Part shown: positions 34,352-42,264 of the stretch, piece after piece
Layout: every line of letters starts with the position of its first letter
Position numbering within the stretch: the first letter of the stretch is position 1
DNA from: Culturomica massiliensis
GTDB taxonomy: Bacteria; Bacteroidota; Bacteroidia; Bacteroidales; Marinifilaceae
NCBI RefSeq assembly: GCF_900091655.1
Contig: NZ_LT594621.1
Coordinates: 1,302,001-1,366,000, forward strand
Length of the DNA stretch: 64,000 nt
Reading direction: 5' to 3'
Made by a program: the position numbers and the translations under genes
Notes under the pieces: model-generated
The model's database searches: none
What the model was told of the DNA's origin: nothing
What the model saw: the letters and a program-made list of their open reading frames with translations, nothing else

Positions 34352-34588
34352 ATGAACGACATGAATCTGATGGATGAACTTTTGAAAATTCCTGCTGATG
34401 CAACTGCCGCCACCGTACAAGGCATAGAAATGCTTCTTATCGATGAAAACAAGGCGGGGGCTTTATTGGAGTCGGATCCTAATGACAACACCATCCACGA
34501 ATGCCTTTTAAGCAACGGCCGTTTCCTGTTCCAATCGGACAATGCCAACCTCGTTGCCCTGTATAAAGTAACAGGATCATCTGAATAA
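34352..34588 (+). CDS. Unknown small protein in the phage-like island
   Basis: From ATG 34352, preceded by GGAG eight bases upstream, the product has 78 residues: MNDMNLMDELLKIPADATAA, then an acidic body with LLIDENKAGALLESDPNDNT. It has no membrane segment or signal peptide. I do not recognise it. It is convergent with the HU gene. Confidence 0.55.
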   Translation: MNDMNLMDELLKIPADATAATVQGIEMLLIDENKAGALLESDPNDNTIHECLLSNGRFLFQSDNANLVALYKVTGSSE

Positions 34589-34611
34589 CGCTCCTGTTGC
34601 ATATAATCACC

Positions 34612-34893
34612 TTATTTGTCTGATTTCATCCTTCCTGCAAAGGCTTTTGACGGCTTGAATGCCGGGATATTGTGGGCAGGCACTATCACCGTGGTATTCC
34701 TGCTTATGTTGCGTGCTGTCTTTTCCGCACGGTGCTTGATGATGAAACTGCCGAAGCCGCGAAGATAAACCTCCTCGCCGTTTATCATGGAAGACTTTAC
34801 GCTATCCATGAATCCTTCGACAACTTGTAACACGACCTGCTTCTCCAGACCGGTCTGCGTTGCTATTTCCCTGACGATATCCGCTTTTGTCAT
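34612..34893 (-). CDS. HU/IHF family DNA-binding protein
   Basis: The 93-residue protein begins MTKADIVREIATQTGLEKQV and has the beta-arm region GEEVYLRGFGSFIIKHRAEK, ARNISRNTTVIVPAHNIPAF, KPSKAFAGRMK. These are the HU/IHF signatures, including the GFGSF motif and the Pro-containing arm tip. It bends DNA and often assists tyrosine recombinases, which fits its place two kilobases from the integrase. It is the only gene on the minus strand in the island. Confidence 0.93.
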   Translation of the reverse strand: MTKADIVREIATQTGLEKQVVLQVVEGFMDSVKSSMINGEEVYLRGFGSFIIKHRAEKTARNISRNTTVIVPAHNIPAFKPSKAFAGRMKSDK

Positions 34894-35006
34894 ATTAACT
34901 CTTGATTAAATACTGTCAATCCGTTCACAAAGATACATCATTTCCTGAAATATCCTCCTTTTACAAACACATATAATAAACATTAGCCGGCGTCCGTCTC
35001 TACTCT

Positions 35007-35027
35007 TTCGATACAAATAGTATCGAA
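35007..35027. promoter_or_regulatory. Perfect palindrome at the DUF5675 start, operator-like
   Basis: TTCGATAC at 35007-35014 and GTATCGAA at 35020-35027 are perfect inverted copies with a five-base spacer, two bases before the ATG at 35030. A repressor site or a translation-blocking hairpin is possible. Confidence 0.55.
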
Positions 35028-35029
35028 GT

Positions 35030-35464
35030 ATGAAGCTGACACTCAACCGCAAATTCAAAGGTCAGACCTATACCATAGGTGACCTGTCCATCGACGGCAA
35101 ATTTTTCTGTAATACCATCGAAGATGCCGTGAGGGAACTTCCGGCAACCTGTCCGGATACTCCTCGCGGCCGTTCCTGTACCTGCAAGGAAAAGGTCTAT
35201 GCCAAGACTGCCATTCCTGCCGGGACTTATAAAGTCACTCTTCAGTACAGTCCCAGGTACAAGAAGAAAATGCCATATCTGCATGATGTGCCGCATTTCC
35301 TCGGCATCCTGATCCATTCCGGCAATACCGAAGTCGATTCCGCCGGCTGTATCATCGTGGGAAAGAATACGGTCAAGGGAAAAGTTTTGGAATCCCGTAC
35401 TACATTCCAAAAACTGTATGCTATACTCGAGTCCGAAAGGGACATAACCATTCAGATTGTATAA
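35030..35464 (+). CDS. DUF5675 family protein (L,D-transpeptidase-like, phage-associated)
   Basis: The 144-residue protein shows the DUF5675 pattern: IDGKFFCNTIEDAVRELP, KTAIPAGTYKVTLQYSPRYK, FLGILIHSGNTEVDSAGCII. The H-S-G-N-T-x-x-D-S-x-G-C block resembles the catalytic His/Cys of YkuD-like L,D-transpeptidases, so a cell-wall or lysis-related role is plausible. It is followed by the terminase gene 5 bases downstream and shares its operon. Such genes are frequent in Bacteroidales prophages. Confidence 0.8.
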   Translation: MKLTLNRKFKGQTYTIGDLSIDGKFFCNTIEDAVRELPATCPDTPRGRSCTCKEKVYAKTAIPAGTYKVTLQYSPRYKKKMPYLHDVPHFLGILIHSGNTEVDSAGCIIVGKNTVKGKVLESRTTFQKLYAILESERDITIQIV

Positions 35465-35469
35465 ATCTA

Positions 35470-37059
35470 ATGGCGGTCAACAGGCTCAAACCACCCAGAA
35501 ACCTGCGCATCGAGTTCAAACCGTCCCCACGGCAGTATGAACTCTGGAAACTGTTGCAACCGAACTATTGTCCCCATTGTGGCGGGGAGATCGAGCAAAT
35601 CCTTATCGGCTATGACCAGCAAGGCAACCCTCAGTACAGGCCCCAATGCAGGCATTGCAAGTCGCAGAACCTGCCGCAGCTGATACTGGGAGGCGGAGCG
35701 GCCGGCGGCGGAAAATCGTATATCGGCAGCGTTTGGCTGGTGTCTTCATGTATCCGGTTCGAGAATATCCGTGCGGTGGTGGCCCGTAAGACACTCAAGT
35801 CGTTGAAGGAATCGACATGGAATACCATCAAGTCGATTCTGAAGGATTGGGGACTGAAAGAGGATACAAACTACAAGATAAACAACCTCGAAGGCACGCT
35901 CACATTCTGGAATGACTCGGTCATCATCATGAAGGAGATGGCGGATATCCCCAGCGACCCCAACTTCGAGCGTTTCGGCTCTTCGGAATACACCATCGCC
36001 ATGGTGGACGAGGTGTCGGAAATCTCGGAACGGGCCGTCGAAGTGCTGTTCTCCCGTCTCCGCTGGAGAACCCATGAGACATTCAAGACTCCGAGAATGC
36101 TGCTCACCACCAATCCGACGATTAACTGGGTGCGTTCCCGCTTCGTGCAGGACGAAAACGGAGACAAGGTCATCTGCCGCGAGGGTGAAGCGTATATACC
36201 TTTTTCCGTGTTTGACAACCCGAATATCGCTTTCCGTCAGGTGTACGAGGCGGCCCTGAACAAGATCCGGGATCAGGCGACAAAGGAACGCCTGCTCTAT
36301 GGCAACTGGGATTTCGTGGAAGCCAACGATATGGCGATTTATAACAGTTTCGACGGCTCCCGGCATCTCGTTACCGGACTGAAAGAAAAAGCATACGATC
36401 CGACCAAGCCGCTCATCACGGTGTGGGACTTCAATGTTGCCCCCCAAATGTCGGTGCTCTCCGCACAAATAGACTATGAAAACAGGAAGGTCTATATACT
36501 GGAAGAGATACTCGGCAAGCCGGAGGAAAAGGAGAACAACACACCTGCGTTGGCACGGAAAGTACGCTTAAAACTTTACCGGGACAAGCATATCGGCGGA
36601 GTGGATGTGACCGGTGACCCTTCCGGGTTACAACGCTCCACCACCAACGAGGACGGCATCAACAACTATACCATCATCACGGACACTTTCGGCAGAGGAA
36701 TCCTGCGACCGAAGGTAAAGCTATTACGCAAGCAGCCTCCGCAGGCTACACGGTGCGAGTTCGTCAACGAGGTATTCGGGGGCTATGAAGGCTGGGAGAT
36801 ACAAATCGATATCAAATGTCGCAAACTTACCCAGGATCTGATTTACCAGCTTCGTAACGAGGACGGTACCAAGAGCAAACAGAAGACCACCGACCCGAAA
36901 ACCGGTGTCAAATATGAACGGTACGGGCACTTGTCCGACTGCCTTGACTACCTGCTCTGTTACTACCTGCGTGACAGCTGGTACAAGTTCAAGAGCGGAG
37001 GCGACGGGAACGGGTATGTGGTATCCACATCGGTAATTCAGGAAGGATTTTCATACTAA
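35470..37059 (+). CDS. terL: Phage terminase large subunit
   Basis: The 529-residue protein has an N-terminal zinc-finger-like insertion (CPHCGGEIEQI ... CRHCK, four cysteines), then the packaging ATPase with Walker A GGGAAGGGKSY (Lys82) and Walker B MVDEVSE (Asp180-Glu181). The C-terminal RNase-H-like nuclease begins at VWDFNVAPQMSVLSAQIDY and continues GGVDVTGDPSG. It cuts and packages phage DNA. It is intact, but the portal and capsid genes expected next are missing; a small terminase subunit is also not seen. Confidence 0.93.
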   Translation: MAVNRLKPPRNLRIEFKPSPRQYELWKLLQPNYCPHCGGEIEQILIGYDQQGNPQYRPQCRHCKSQNLPQLILGGGAAGGGKSYIGSVWLVSSCIRFENIRAVVARKTLKSLKESTWNTIKSILKDWGLKEDTNYKINNLEGTLTFWNDSVIIMKEMADIPSDPNFERFGSSEYTIAMVDEVSEISERAVEVLFSRLRWRTHETFKTPRMLLTTNPTINWVRSRFVQDENGDKVICREGEAYIPFSVFDNPNIAFRQVYEAALNKIRDQATKERLLYGNWDFVEANDMAIYNSFDGSRHLVTGLKEKAYDPTKPLITVWDFNVAPQMSVLSAQIDYENRKVYILEEILGKPEEKENNTPALARKVRLKLYRDKHIGGVDVTGDPSGLQRSTTNEDGINNYTIITDTFGRGILRPKVKLLRKQPPQATRCEFVNEVFGGYEGWEIQIDIKCRKLTQDLIYQLRNEDGTKSKQKTTDPKTGVKYERYGHLSDCLDYLLCYYLRDSWYKFKSGGDGNGYVVSTSVIQEGFSY

Positions 37060-37074
37060 TAACGGAACAAGGAT

Positions 37075-38094
37075 ATGTACAGACGGTTTCTCAATAATGA
37101 CGACTATCTTGGGATAATTACTCCGGAAGCCCTGGCACAACTCACGCGGGGCAATGATGCACGATTCATCCAGGCGGAAGAATCGACGGAGATGAGTATC
37201 GTGGAATATTTGTCGGAGAACTACGAGATTGAAAAGGAACTTGCAAAAGGAAAATATATCGCCGAATACGACCGTCGGATTACCTATCCCGTGGGTGTGC
37301 ATGTCTATTTCGAGGGACAAATCCATGAGGTGATACGCTCCGTCAGCGGCTATCGCAAGCCGGCAACGGTTGTCTATTGGGAAGAGAGTTCTGATATCCG
37401 TGTCGATGCGGGACAAGTTGTAAATTATTCCCAGTTCAACACCTATTATCCGGGAGATAAAGTGAATTATAACGGCATTGTTTATACTTGTCTTAATGAA
37501 AACGGGTACAAGTTCGATGATGTCCGTATCCCGTTGGTCGGCGGTTGGATCGAGGCGGAAGCCTCGTTATGGCAGCCTGTCGAGTATCCTCTGTGGGCAG
37601 TCGTCGAGTATGAAGGAGCATTCTATACTTTGATGACGCTTGAAGGTTTCGATTACAATCTTGACCCGATGGTTTCCGACTGCTGGGGAGCCATAGCCGA
37701 TTACGATTCATCATACAATGCCTATGAGTTGTCGGAACACGAATATGTCGTTTATGACGGACGGGTATTTTACCCGGAAACGGATGTGAACGCGGACACA
37801 CCGCAAGTCGGGCAGAACCTCTCGTTGCATGACCCCCGCAACTACAATCTCAAGAAGCACATGGTCCGGCTGGCCATCTACGAACTCACGAAACTCATTG
37901 CTCCGAATAATGTCAGTGTTGTCCGCATGCGCGATTACGAGGATAGCATGAAATGGCTCAATGATGCCGCCAAACTACGGCTTAATCCGCAGATTCCCCG
38001 CAAAGTCGATGACTCGAAGAAACCTGTCACCGACTGGCAACTGGCTACTTTCCAGACGGATTATGATCCGTATAAGAATCCGTGGATGGTGTAA
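37075..38094 (+). CDS. DUF1320-like phage head-completion protein with chitin-binding-like repeats
   Basis: The 339-residue protein starts 15 bases after terL. The N-terminus (MYRRFLNNDDYLGIITPEAL) and C-terminus (KHMVRLAIYELTKLIAPNNV, YEDSMKWLNDAAKLRLNPQI) match the gp16/DUF1320 head-tail connector pattern. Between them at about 80-250 lie several Y-x-x-G-x-x-V-x-Y/F-x-G repeats (YPVGVHVYFEGQIHEV, YYPGDKVNYNGIVYTC, YPLWAVVEYEGAFYTL) like carbohydrate-binding modules. The combination is unusual. It is the last intact phage-type gene of the island. Confidence 0.65.
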   Translation: MYRRFLNNDDYLGIITPEALAQLTRGNDARFIQAEESTEMSIVEYLSENYEIEKELAKGKYIAEYDRRITYPVGVHVYFEGQIHEVIRSVSGYRKPATVVYWEESSDIRVDAGQVVNYSQFNTYYPGDKVNYNGIVYTCLNENGYKFDDVRIPLVGGWIEAEASLWQPVEYPLWAVVEYEGAFYTLMTLEGFDYNLDPMVSDCWGAIADYDSSYNAYELSEHEYVVYDGRVFYPETDVNADTPQVGQNLSLHDPRNYNLKKHMVRLAIYELTKLIAPNNVSVVRMRDYEDSMKWLNDAAKLRLNPQIPRKVDDSKKPVTDWQLATFQTDYDPYKNPWMV

Positions 38095-38243
38095 ATAGAA
38101 AAAGTATTAGGTATCAGAGAAATAATTGTTACATTTTTTCAACTGACTAAATAACAGAAGAATGTCGATGCCTTATACCTTACGAGCAACTAATCAAATC
38201 TAGCATCTCGTTACTTATCTAAATTTTTTAATTAGTAATATCT

Positions 38244-38285
38244 GGTAAATGCCGGAATTCCGGAATGAGGGATAGAAAAGTGAAA
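38244..38285 (+). repeat. ~41-base direct repeat, left copy
   Basis: Shares nearly all bases with 40609-40649 (GGTAAATGCCGG-x-ATTCC-x-GAATGAGGGATA-x-AAAAGTGAAA, spaced). The copies bracket the ATPase/DUF4276 pair. Confidence 0.8.
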
Positions 38286-38402
38286 GAACTCTTTCGTACA
38301 AAAAAACAGATTTTCGGGCATTGAAAGAATAATTGATAATCAGTTATTTGTGCTGTTTTTTGACCAAAAACTTGTTTTTTGGACAGAGCAAAAATTGTCT
38401 TC

Positions 38403-38534
38403 TCAATTAAAAGATGGGAAACTCGCAGTCTTTATATAGCGAGTATTTCTTCCTACACCCTCTTTCTGTATAATCCCCATCTCTTCCATTTTTGAGATAA
38501 ACACTCGAACCTGTCTGTCAGAACCTTGATATTA
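38403..38534 (-). pseudogene. Remnant winged-helix tail of an AlbA_2/Fic-like protein
   Basis: A startless frame reads GSDRQVRVFISKMEEMGIIQ then KEGVGRNTRYIKTASF and stops at 38403-38405. This is the typical C-terminal winged helix (recognition helix plus wing G-x-G-R-x-T-R-Y) of AlbA_2 or Fic-type proteins. The rest of the gene is missing; the DUF4276 gene begins its end just 14 bases away. Confidence 0.55.
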
Positions 38535-38547
38535 TCTGATTACAGAA

Positions 38548-39246
38548 TCAGCAGTCTATCAACTTTTCTATCCATTCATTGAAGTGACTGCACCGGGCAC
38601 GAAGTTCATCCATGCCGACACTTTTGGTAACATCTTTGCCGGTAGCCGGCTTATTGTAGTTGTAATGCTGTTTTTTGTCTCCTTCTATCGCCTTGATAAT
38701 ACGTTTGCTCGGAGCCGTTTCCGGACTATTGTTTATCAGCTCGGGGTTGCTGGTTTTCTCCAGGTCTTTTTTCAGCTGTTCGCAGCGTTTCTCACAACCG
38801 GGGTAACGCTTTGCCAGATAGTCAATACCGCAAAAGAGCAGAGCTTCAAATTCATGCAGCTGAATATAGGGAATGAAACGACTATCGTTGATTGCTTCAG
38901 CAAACGCCGTTTCCAATGCTGCGACACGGGCGTAAGGCTCACCGATTGCTTTGGCTGCTTCATAACCGGGAAAATCATCCGGCAATGCGTAGAGGTCGAA
39001 CATCGTTGTGAAAACATGACGTTCGTATTCGCCGTCCATCTTCATTTTCCGCAACAGTTCTAGGTCTGTCACCGCCTGAGCATAGCTCAGCATTCCACCA
39101 CGGGCATTCTTTTTCTTGTTAGTGGTAATCAGGATGCTTTTTACACCTGCCACACCTTGCGCTTGCAGGTAGGGACGCAACACTTCCTCCACAAATCCCT
39201 GTTCCGTCTGTCCCTCACAAAGGACATGAATAATCTTCGCTTTCAT
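38548..39246 (-). CDS. DUF4276 family protein (TOPRIM-like), partner of the ATPase
   Basis: The start is ATG 39244-39246, overlapping the ATPase stop as ATGA; a longer frame to 39309 lies inside the ATPase gene. The 232-residue product begins MKAKIIHVLCEGQTEQGFVE, the CEGxTE opening of DUF4276/RloB-like proteins, followed by TTMFDLYALPDDFPGYEAAK and IPYIQLHEFEALLF, whose conserved acidic residues fit a TOPRIM-type nuclease fold. Paired with an overlapping AAA ATPase it resembles ATPase-nuclease defence systems (AbiL, PARIS-like). Family-level call is firm, defence role is inferred. Confidence 0.82.
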   Translation of the reverse strand: MKAKIIHVLCEGQTEQGFVEEVLRPYLQAQGVAGVKSILITTNKKKNARGGMLSYAQAVTDLELLRKMKMDGEYERHVFTTMFDLYALPDDFPGYEAAKAIGEPYARVAALETAFAEAINDSRFIPYIQLHEFEALLFCGIDYLAKRYPGCEKRCEQLKKDLEKTSNPELINNSPETAPSKRIIKAIEGDKKQHYNYNKPATGKDVTKSVGMDELRARCSHFNEWIEKLIDC

Positions 39247-40376
39247 ACGGGACGTCCTCCTATGATGTTTTTGTCCCAAAGTTCGCTCACCGTATAGTTC
39301 TGAAGCCAAAGATGATATTCTTTGGCGTCAAGGTGAGTGACAGAGGTTGCCTGCGTTTCCTTGTTCATTTCCACCACAGAGATATCGCCGATGTCGAAAT
39401 GATCGACCAAATCCTTGCTCTGCGTGGCAATAATGACCTGTGCGTGTATGGACGCATCCTTAATCATTTCTGCCAGCTGGCTGATGGCATAGGGATGCAA
39501 GCCAAGTTCCGGTTCATCCAAAATGATGACGTTGGGCATTGTCTGGGCAGGCTGCAGAAGCAAGGCGGCCAGGGCAATGAAACGGATAGATCCGTCGGAG
39601 AACTGGTAGGCATTGAAACGATAGTCCGTGGCAGAATTATCTATCCACCGGAGAGAAATGATACCACCCACGGGCTCCAGATAGAAGTCCTGGAACTGGG
39701 GAACTACGTCACGGACATAGTCAACAATCCGGTTGTAGGCATCCTTGTAGTTCTCCCGCAGGAACAGCAGGAAAGAAGGCAGATTGTTTCCGTGCGACTG
39801 GAGGTAATTGGCCGTCTCGACGGGACAAGCCTGACGTAGCGGCCCCTCTGTCGATGAATCGTGAAACTGATATACCTTGCAGTAAGAAAGCATCTGGAAA
39901 ATAGTTTTGGCAACCGGATCCTCACACTCTGCGAGAGCGGACTCCTTGAAATTCGGTTCCAGTGCTATCTCATAGGGCTTTTTCTCCCCCTTGCGATGCC
40001 ATGTAATCCGCTCTTCCGTGATAATCAGCCTGTCGGGAGTGGCATTGGCCAATGAAAAGCCATAAACATCCATGGAATTGCTGTCGGCAAACTTCAGTTC
40101 TCCGGACATGACCGGTGTCCGTTTAATGCCGTAATGCAGCAAGGCATGAGACGTGCCCGATATTTCCACATATCTCCCGAATGACTTGCTCATCATGTAG
40201 CTCAGCATCCGGAAAAAACTGATGATATTGCTCTTGCCTGCACCGTTGGCACCCAACAAGATGCTGACATCACCCAGCTTCAAGGTCACAGGTCTGTCAT
40301 AGGCTATGGATTTATATCCTCTGATCGTGACTTCTTGTAATTTAGTCCTTTGGTATGTCTTTGCCATTATCGTCAT
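39243..40376 (-). CDS. AAA_21/OLD-like ATPase of a two-gene defence-type module
   Basis: The 377-residue protein is an SMC/ABC-like ATPase: Walker A GANGAGKS at 42-49, a long helical insertion, the signature-like FSDGSIRFIALAALLLQP at about 259-276, Walker B NVIILDEPELGLHP (Asp287-Glu288) and the H/Q-loop end IIATQSKDLVDHF. Its last codons overlap the start of the DUF4276 gene. In related systems the ATPase senses a phage trigger and releases a nuclease-like partner. The pair lies between a phage-like island and the capsule locus and is bracketed by direct repeats. Confidence 0.88.
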   Translation of the reverse strand: MTIMAKTYQRTKLQEVTIRGYKSIAYDRPVTLKLGDVSILLGANGAGKSNIISFFRMLSYMMSKSFGRYVEISGTSHALLHYGIKRTPVMSGELKFADSNSMDVYGFSLANATPDRLIITEERITWHRKGEKKPYEIALEPNFKESALAECEDPVAKTIFQMLSYCKVYQFHDSSTEGPLRQACPVETANYLQSHGNNLPSFLLFLRENYKDAYNRIVDYVRDVVPQFQDFYLEPVGGIISLRWIDNSATDYRFNAYQFSDGSIRFIALAALLLQPAQTMPNVIILDEPELGLHPYAISQLAEMIKDASIHAQVIIATQSKDLVDHFDIGDISVVEMNKETQATSVTHLDAKEYHLWLQNYTVSELWDKNIIGGRPV

Positions 40377-40608
40377 ATTATTGATTGAATTACAAAAATA
40401 ACCATAAATCCCAATACGAACGAAGGAATGCTCAAAAAACTATAGAGTTAATTTGTCCGGAGTCTGAAGGCATAAATAAGAAATCTGTTTTTCTTTTTAG
40501 CTAGGTCGGATTTTCAGTTCTGCTATGTGTTTCTTCTTCTCCAAGCCCTTTGTGGTAAATCCTTCACATCGAAATGGGAAAAAGACGTGCAGAACAAGCG
40601 GAACACTC
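40377..40608. other. Spacer upstream of the ATPase, no gene seen
   Basis: Together with the following repeat it separates the ATPase from the fimbrillin-like fragment. A short minus-strand tail reading TKGLEKKKHIAELKIRPS ends here and may be a gene remnant, but it is too short to assign. Confidence 0.45.
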
Positions 40609-40649
40609 GGTAAATGCCGGGATTCCTGAATGAGGGATAAAAAGTGAAA
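40609..40649 (+). repeat. ~41-base direct repeat, right copy
   Basis: Right-hand partner of 38244-38285. It ends in a terminator hairpin, so part of the similarity may come from duplicated gene-end sequence. Confidence 0.8.
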
Positions 40650-40681
40650 CGCCTGCCAATGATAACAAAACCAGCAGGCGT
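40649..40681 (-). terminator. Terminator after the fimbrillin-like fragment
   Basis: An eight-base perfect stem (40649-40656 with 40674-40681, ACGCCTGC) follows the stop of the minus-strand gene ending at 40698, with CACTTTTTATC beyond it. Confidence 0.7.
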
Positions 40682-40697
40682 CATTTATTATATTTTG

Positions 40698-41063
40698 TCA
40701 TTTTACGAATGTGACATCTCCTTCCACAACTTCCCAGTCGTCGATTTCAGCTCCTATTCCCGGTGTGCGAAGCCCGTCCGTACCGAGTATAAGCGAGATT
40801 TGACATTCCTGTCCCGCTTTGAAATTCGGAATGGACAGGTAATCATAGACCATTTCATTCAAGTGAACTTGGATGAAAGGCTCTACCGGGCTGTAGTCTA
40901 ACGGCAAGGTGGCAATGTAATGTCCGTCGCCGGTATGGTCTTCCGCAGCCACAGACAAGAAGTTACCGTTGCCGTCCATACAATTGAGCCAAATGTCTGC
41001 CTCTGTTATGCTGCCGATGTCTTTGTCCGCCTGCAATACGACATTCACCTTCGGTACTAACAT
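40698..41063 (-). CDS. Short protein resembling the C-terminal part of a fimbrillin-like protein
   Basis: From ATG 41063, preceded by AGAAG, the product has 121 residues; a TTG at 41096 would add 11. It begins MLVPKVNVVLQADKDIGSIT and ends in a beta pattern, FKAGQECQISLILGTDGLRT followed by EIDDWEVVEGDVTFVK. The closing I-x-x-W-x-x-x-E-G-x-V-x-V-K resembles the last strand of fimbrillin or FimB-type domains. There is no signal peptide or lipobox, so if the resemblance is real the gene is a decapitated fragment. It precedes the end of the capsule operon on the same strand. Confidence 0.5.
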   Translation of the reverse strand: MLVPKVNVVLQADKDIGSITEADIWLNCMDGNGNFLSVAAEDHTGDGHYIATLPLDYSPVEPFIQVHLNEMVYDYLSIPNFKAGQECQISLILGTDGLRTPGIGAEIDDWEVVEGDVTFVK

Positions 41064-41099
41064 ATTTCTTCTGGTGAATGTGTCAAGAAAATACAAAAG

Positions 41100-42260
41100 T
41101 TACAACCGAACATTAAGTGTTTGCGTTATACGCATACACGCTTTTCCGTCACCGTAAGGATTAATGGCTTTACTCATTTGCTCATAAGCAGATGCATCAT
41201 CCAATAAAATCGATACCTCGGAGACAATTTTGTTATAATCGGTTCCTACCAATTTTACCGTTCCTGCATCCAACGCCTCCGGACGTTCGGTGGTGTCACG
41301 CATCACCAGTACCGGTTTGCCTAACCCCGGAGCCTCTTCCTGAATACCACCGCTGTCGGTAAGGACAAGGGTCACTTTTTCCATCAGGAACACGAAACTC
41401 AGATATTCCAATGGTTCGATAAAGAACATATTTCCCAAACTATTCAAATTCTCCCCGAATACTTCATGGATAGGTTTGCGGACATTGGGGTTCAAGTGCA
41501 TCGGATAGACAAAGTCCACATATGGATATTTTGCCGTCAGATCCTTAATGGCTGTGCACATGCTGATGAATCCGTCTCCGAAATTTTCACGTCGGTGTCC
41601 GGTTATCAAAACGAGTTTCTTGCCATCAGCAAGCCGTGAGGTATCGTAACCCGCTTTTTCCAGCACCCCGGCAAGTTCTTGTTGTAGAGCTCCGTCAGTC
41701 TTTATTTTATCAACAACGATATGAAGGGCATCGATGACCGTATTCCCTGTTACGGTTATCTTGTCCTCCTGCACACCTTCCGTCAACAGATTTTTCTTGC
41801 TTAAAGCGGTCGGAGAAAAGTGATAGGTGGCAATGCGCCCTGTTATTTGTCTGTTCATCTCCTCCGGCCAAGGGCTGTATATGTTGTGGGTACGCAGGCC
41901 CGCTTCTACATGACCTACAGGGATCTGCTGATAGAAAGCTGCGAGTGCGGCGGCAGTAGAAGTGGTTGTGTCACCGTGCACCAATACCACATCAGGTTTC
42001 GCCTTGTTCAACACATCACGCATCCCGGTCAGCACACGGGCGGTTACATCATACAGATCTTGCCCCTGCTTCATGATGTTCAAGTCATAATTCGGCTTGA
42101 TATCGAATATCTGCAACACCTGATCGAGCATTTCACGATGCTGCCCCGTCACGCAGACGATTGTTTCAAAGTCTGCTGATTTTTTTTGGAACTCCTTCAC
42201 CAACGGAGCCATCTTAATGGCCTCCGGACGAGTCCCGAAGACCAGCATTACCTTCTTCAT
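41100..42260 (-). CDS. wecB: UDP-N-acetylglucosamine 2-epimerase (non-hydrolysing)
   Basis: The 386-residue protein has the WecB/MnaA signatures: FGTRPEAIKMAPLV at the N-terminus, VCVTGQHREMLDQVL, VHGDTTTSTAAALAAFYQ, VGHVEAGLRTHNIYSPWPEE and LTDSGGIQEEAPGLGKPVLV. It interconverts UDP-GlcNAc and UDP-ManNAc in the cytoplasm. With the WecC dehydrogenase of the same operon it supplies UDP-ManNAcA for the capsule. It is the last gene of the operon, 4 bases after the WecG-like gene. Confidence 0.97.
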   Translation of the reverse strand: MKKVMLVFGTRPEAIKMAPLVKEFQKKSADFETIVCVTGQHREMLDQVLQIFDIKPNYDLNIMKQGQDLYDVTARVLTGMRDVLNKAKPDVVLVHGDTTTSTAAALAAFYQQIPVGHVEAGLRTHNIYSPWPEEMNRQITGRIATYHFSPTALSKKNLLTEGVQEDKITVTGNTVIDALHIVVDKIKTDGALQQELAGVLEKAGYDTSRLADGKKLVLITGHRRENFGDGFISMCTAIKDLTAKYPYVDFVYPMHLNPNVRKPIHEVFGENLNSLGNMFFIEPLEYLSFVFLMEKVTLVLTDSGGIQEEAPGLGKPVLVMRDTTERPEALDAGTVKLVGTDYNKIVSEVSILLDDASAYEQMSKAINPYGDGKACMRITQTLNVRL

Positions 42261-42264
42261 TGTT

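Larger units (their letters stand above)
32259..38094 (+). mobile_element. Incomplete phage-like integrative island
   Basis: The block holds a tyrosine recombinase, histone-H1-like and HU proteins, a DUF5675 protein, a terminase large subunit and a DUF1320-like head protein, most on the plus strand. Portal, capsid, tail and replication genes are absent. No flanking att direct repeat was found by eye, so the limits are approximate. It looks like a decayed prophage or a satellite. Confidence 0.55.

Noticed and set aside
34122..34355. 77-residue plus-strand frame before the small island ORF
   Set aside because: It runs through a long inverted repeat that better explains the sequence, and has no ribosome site.
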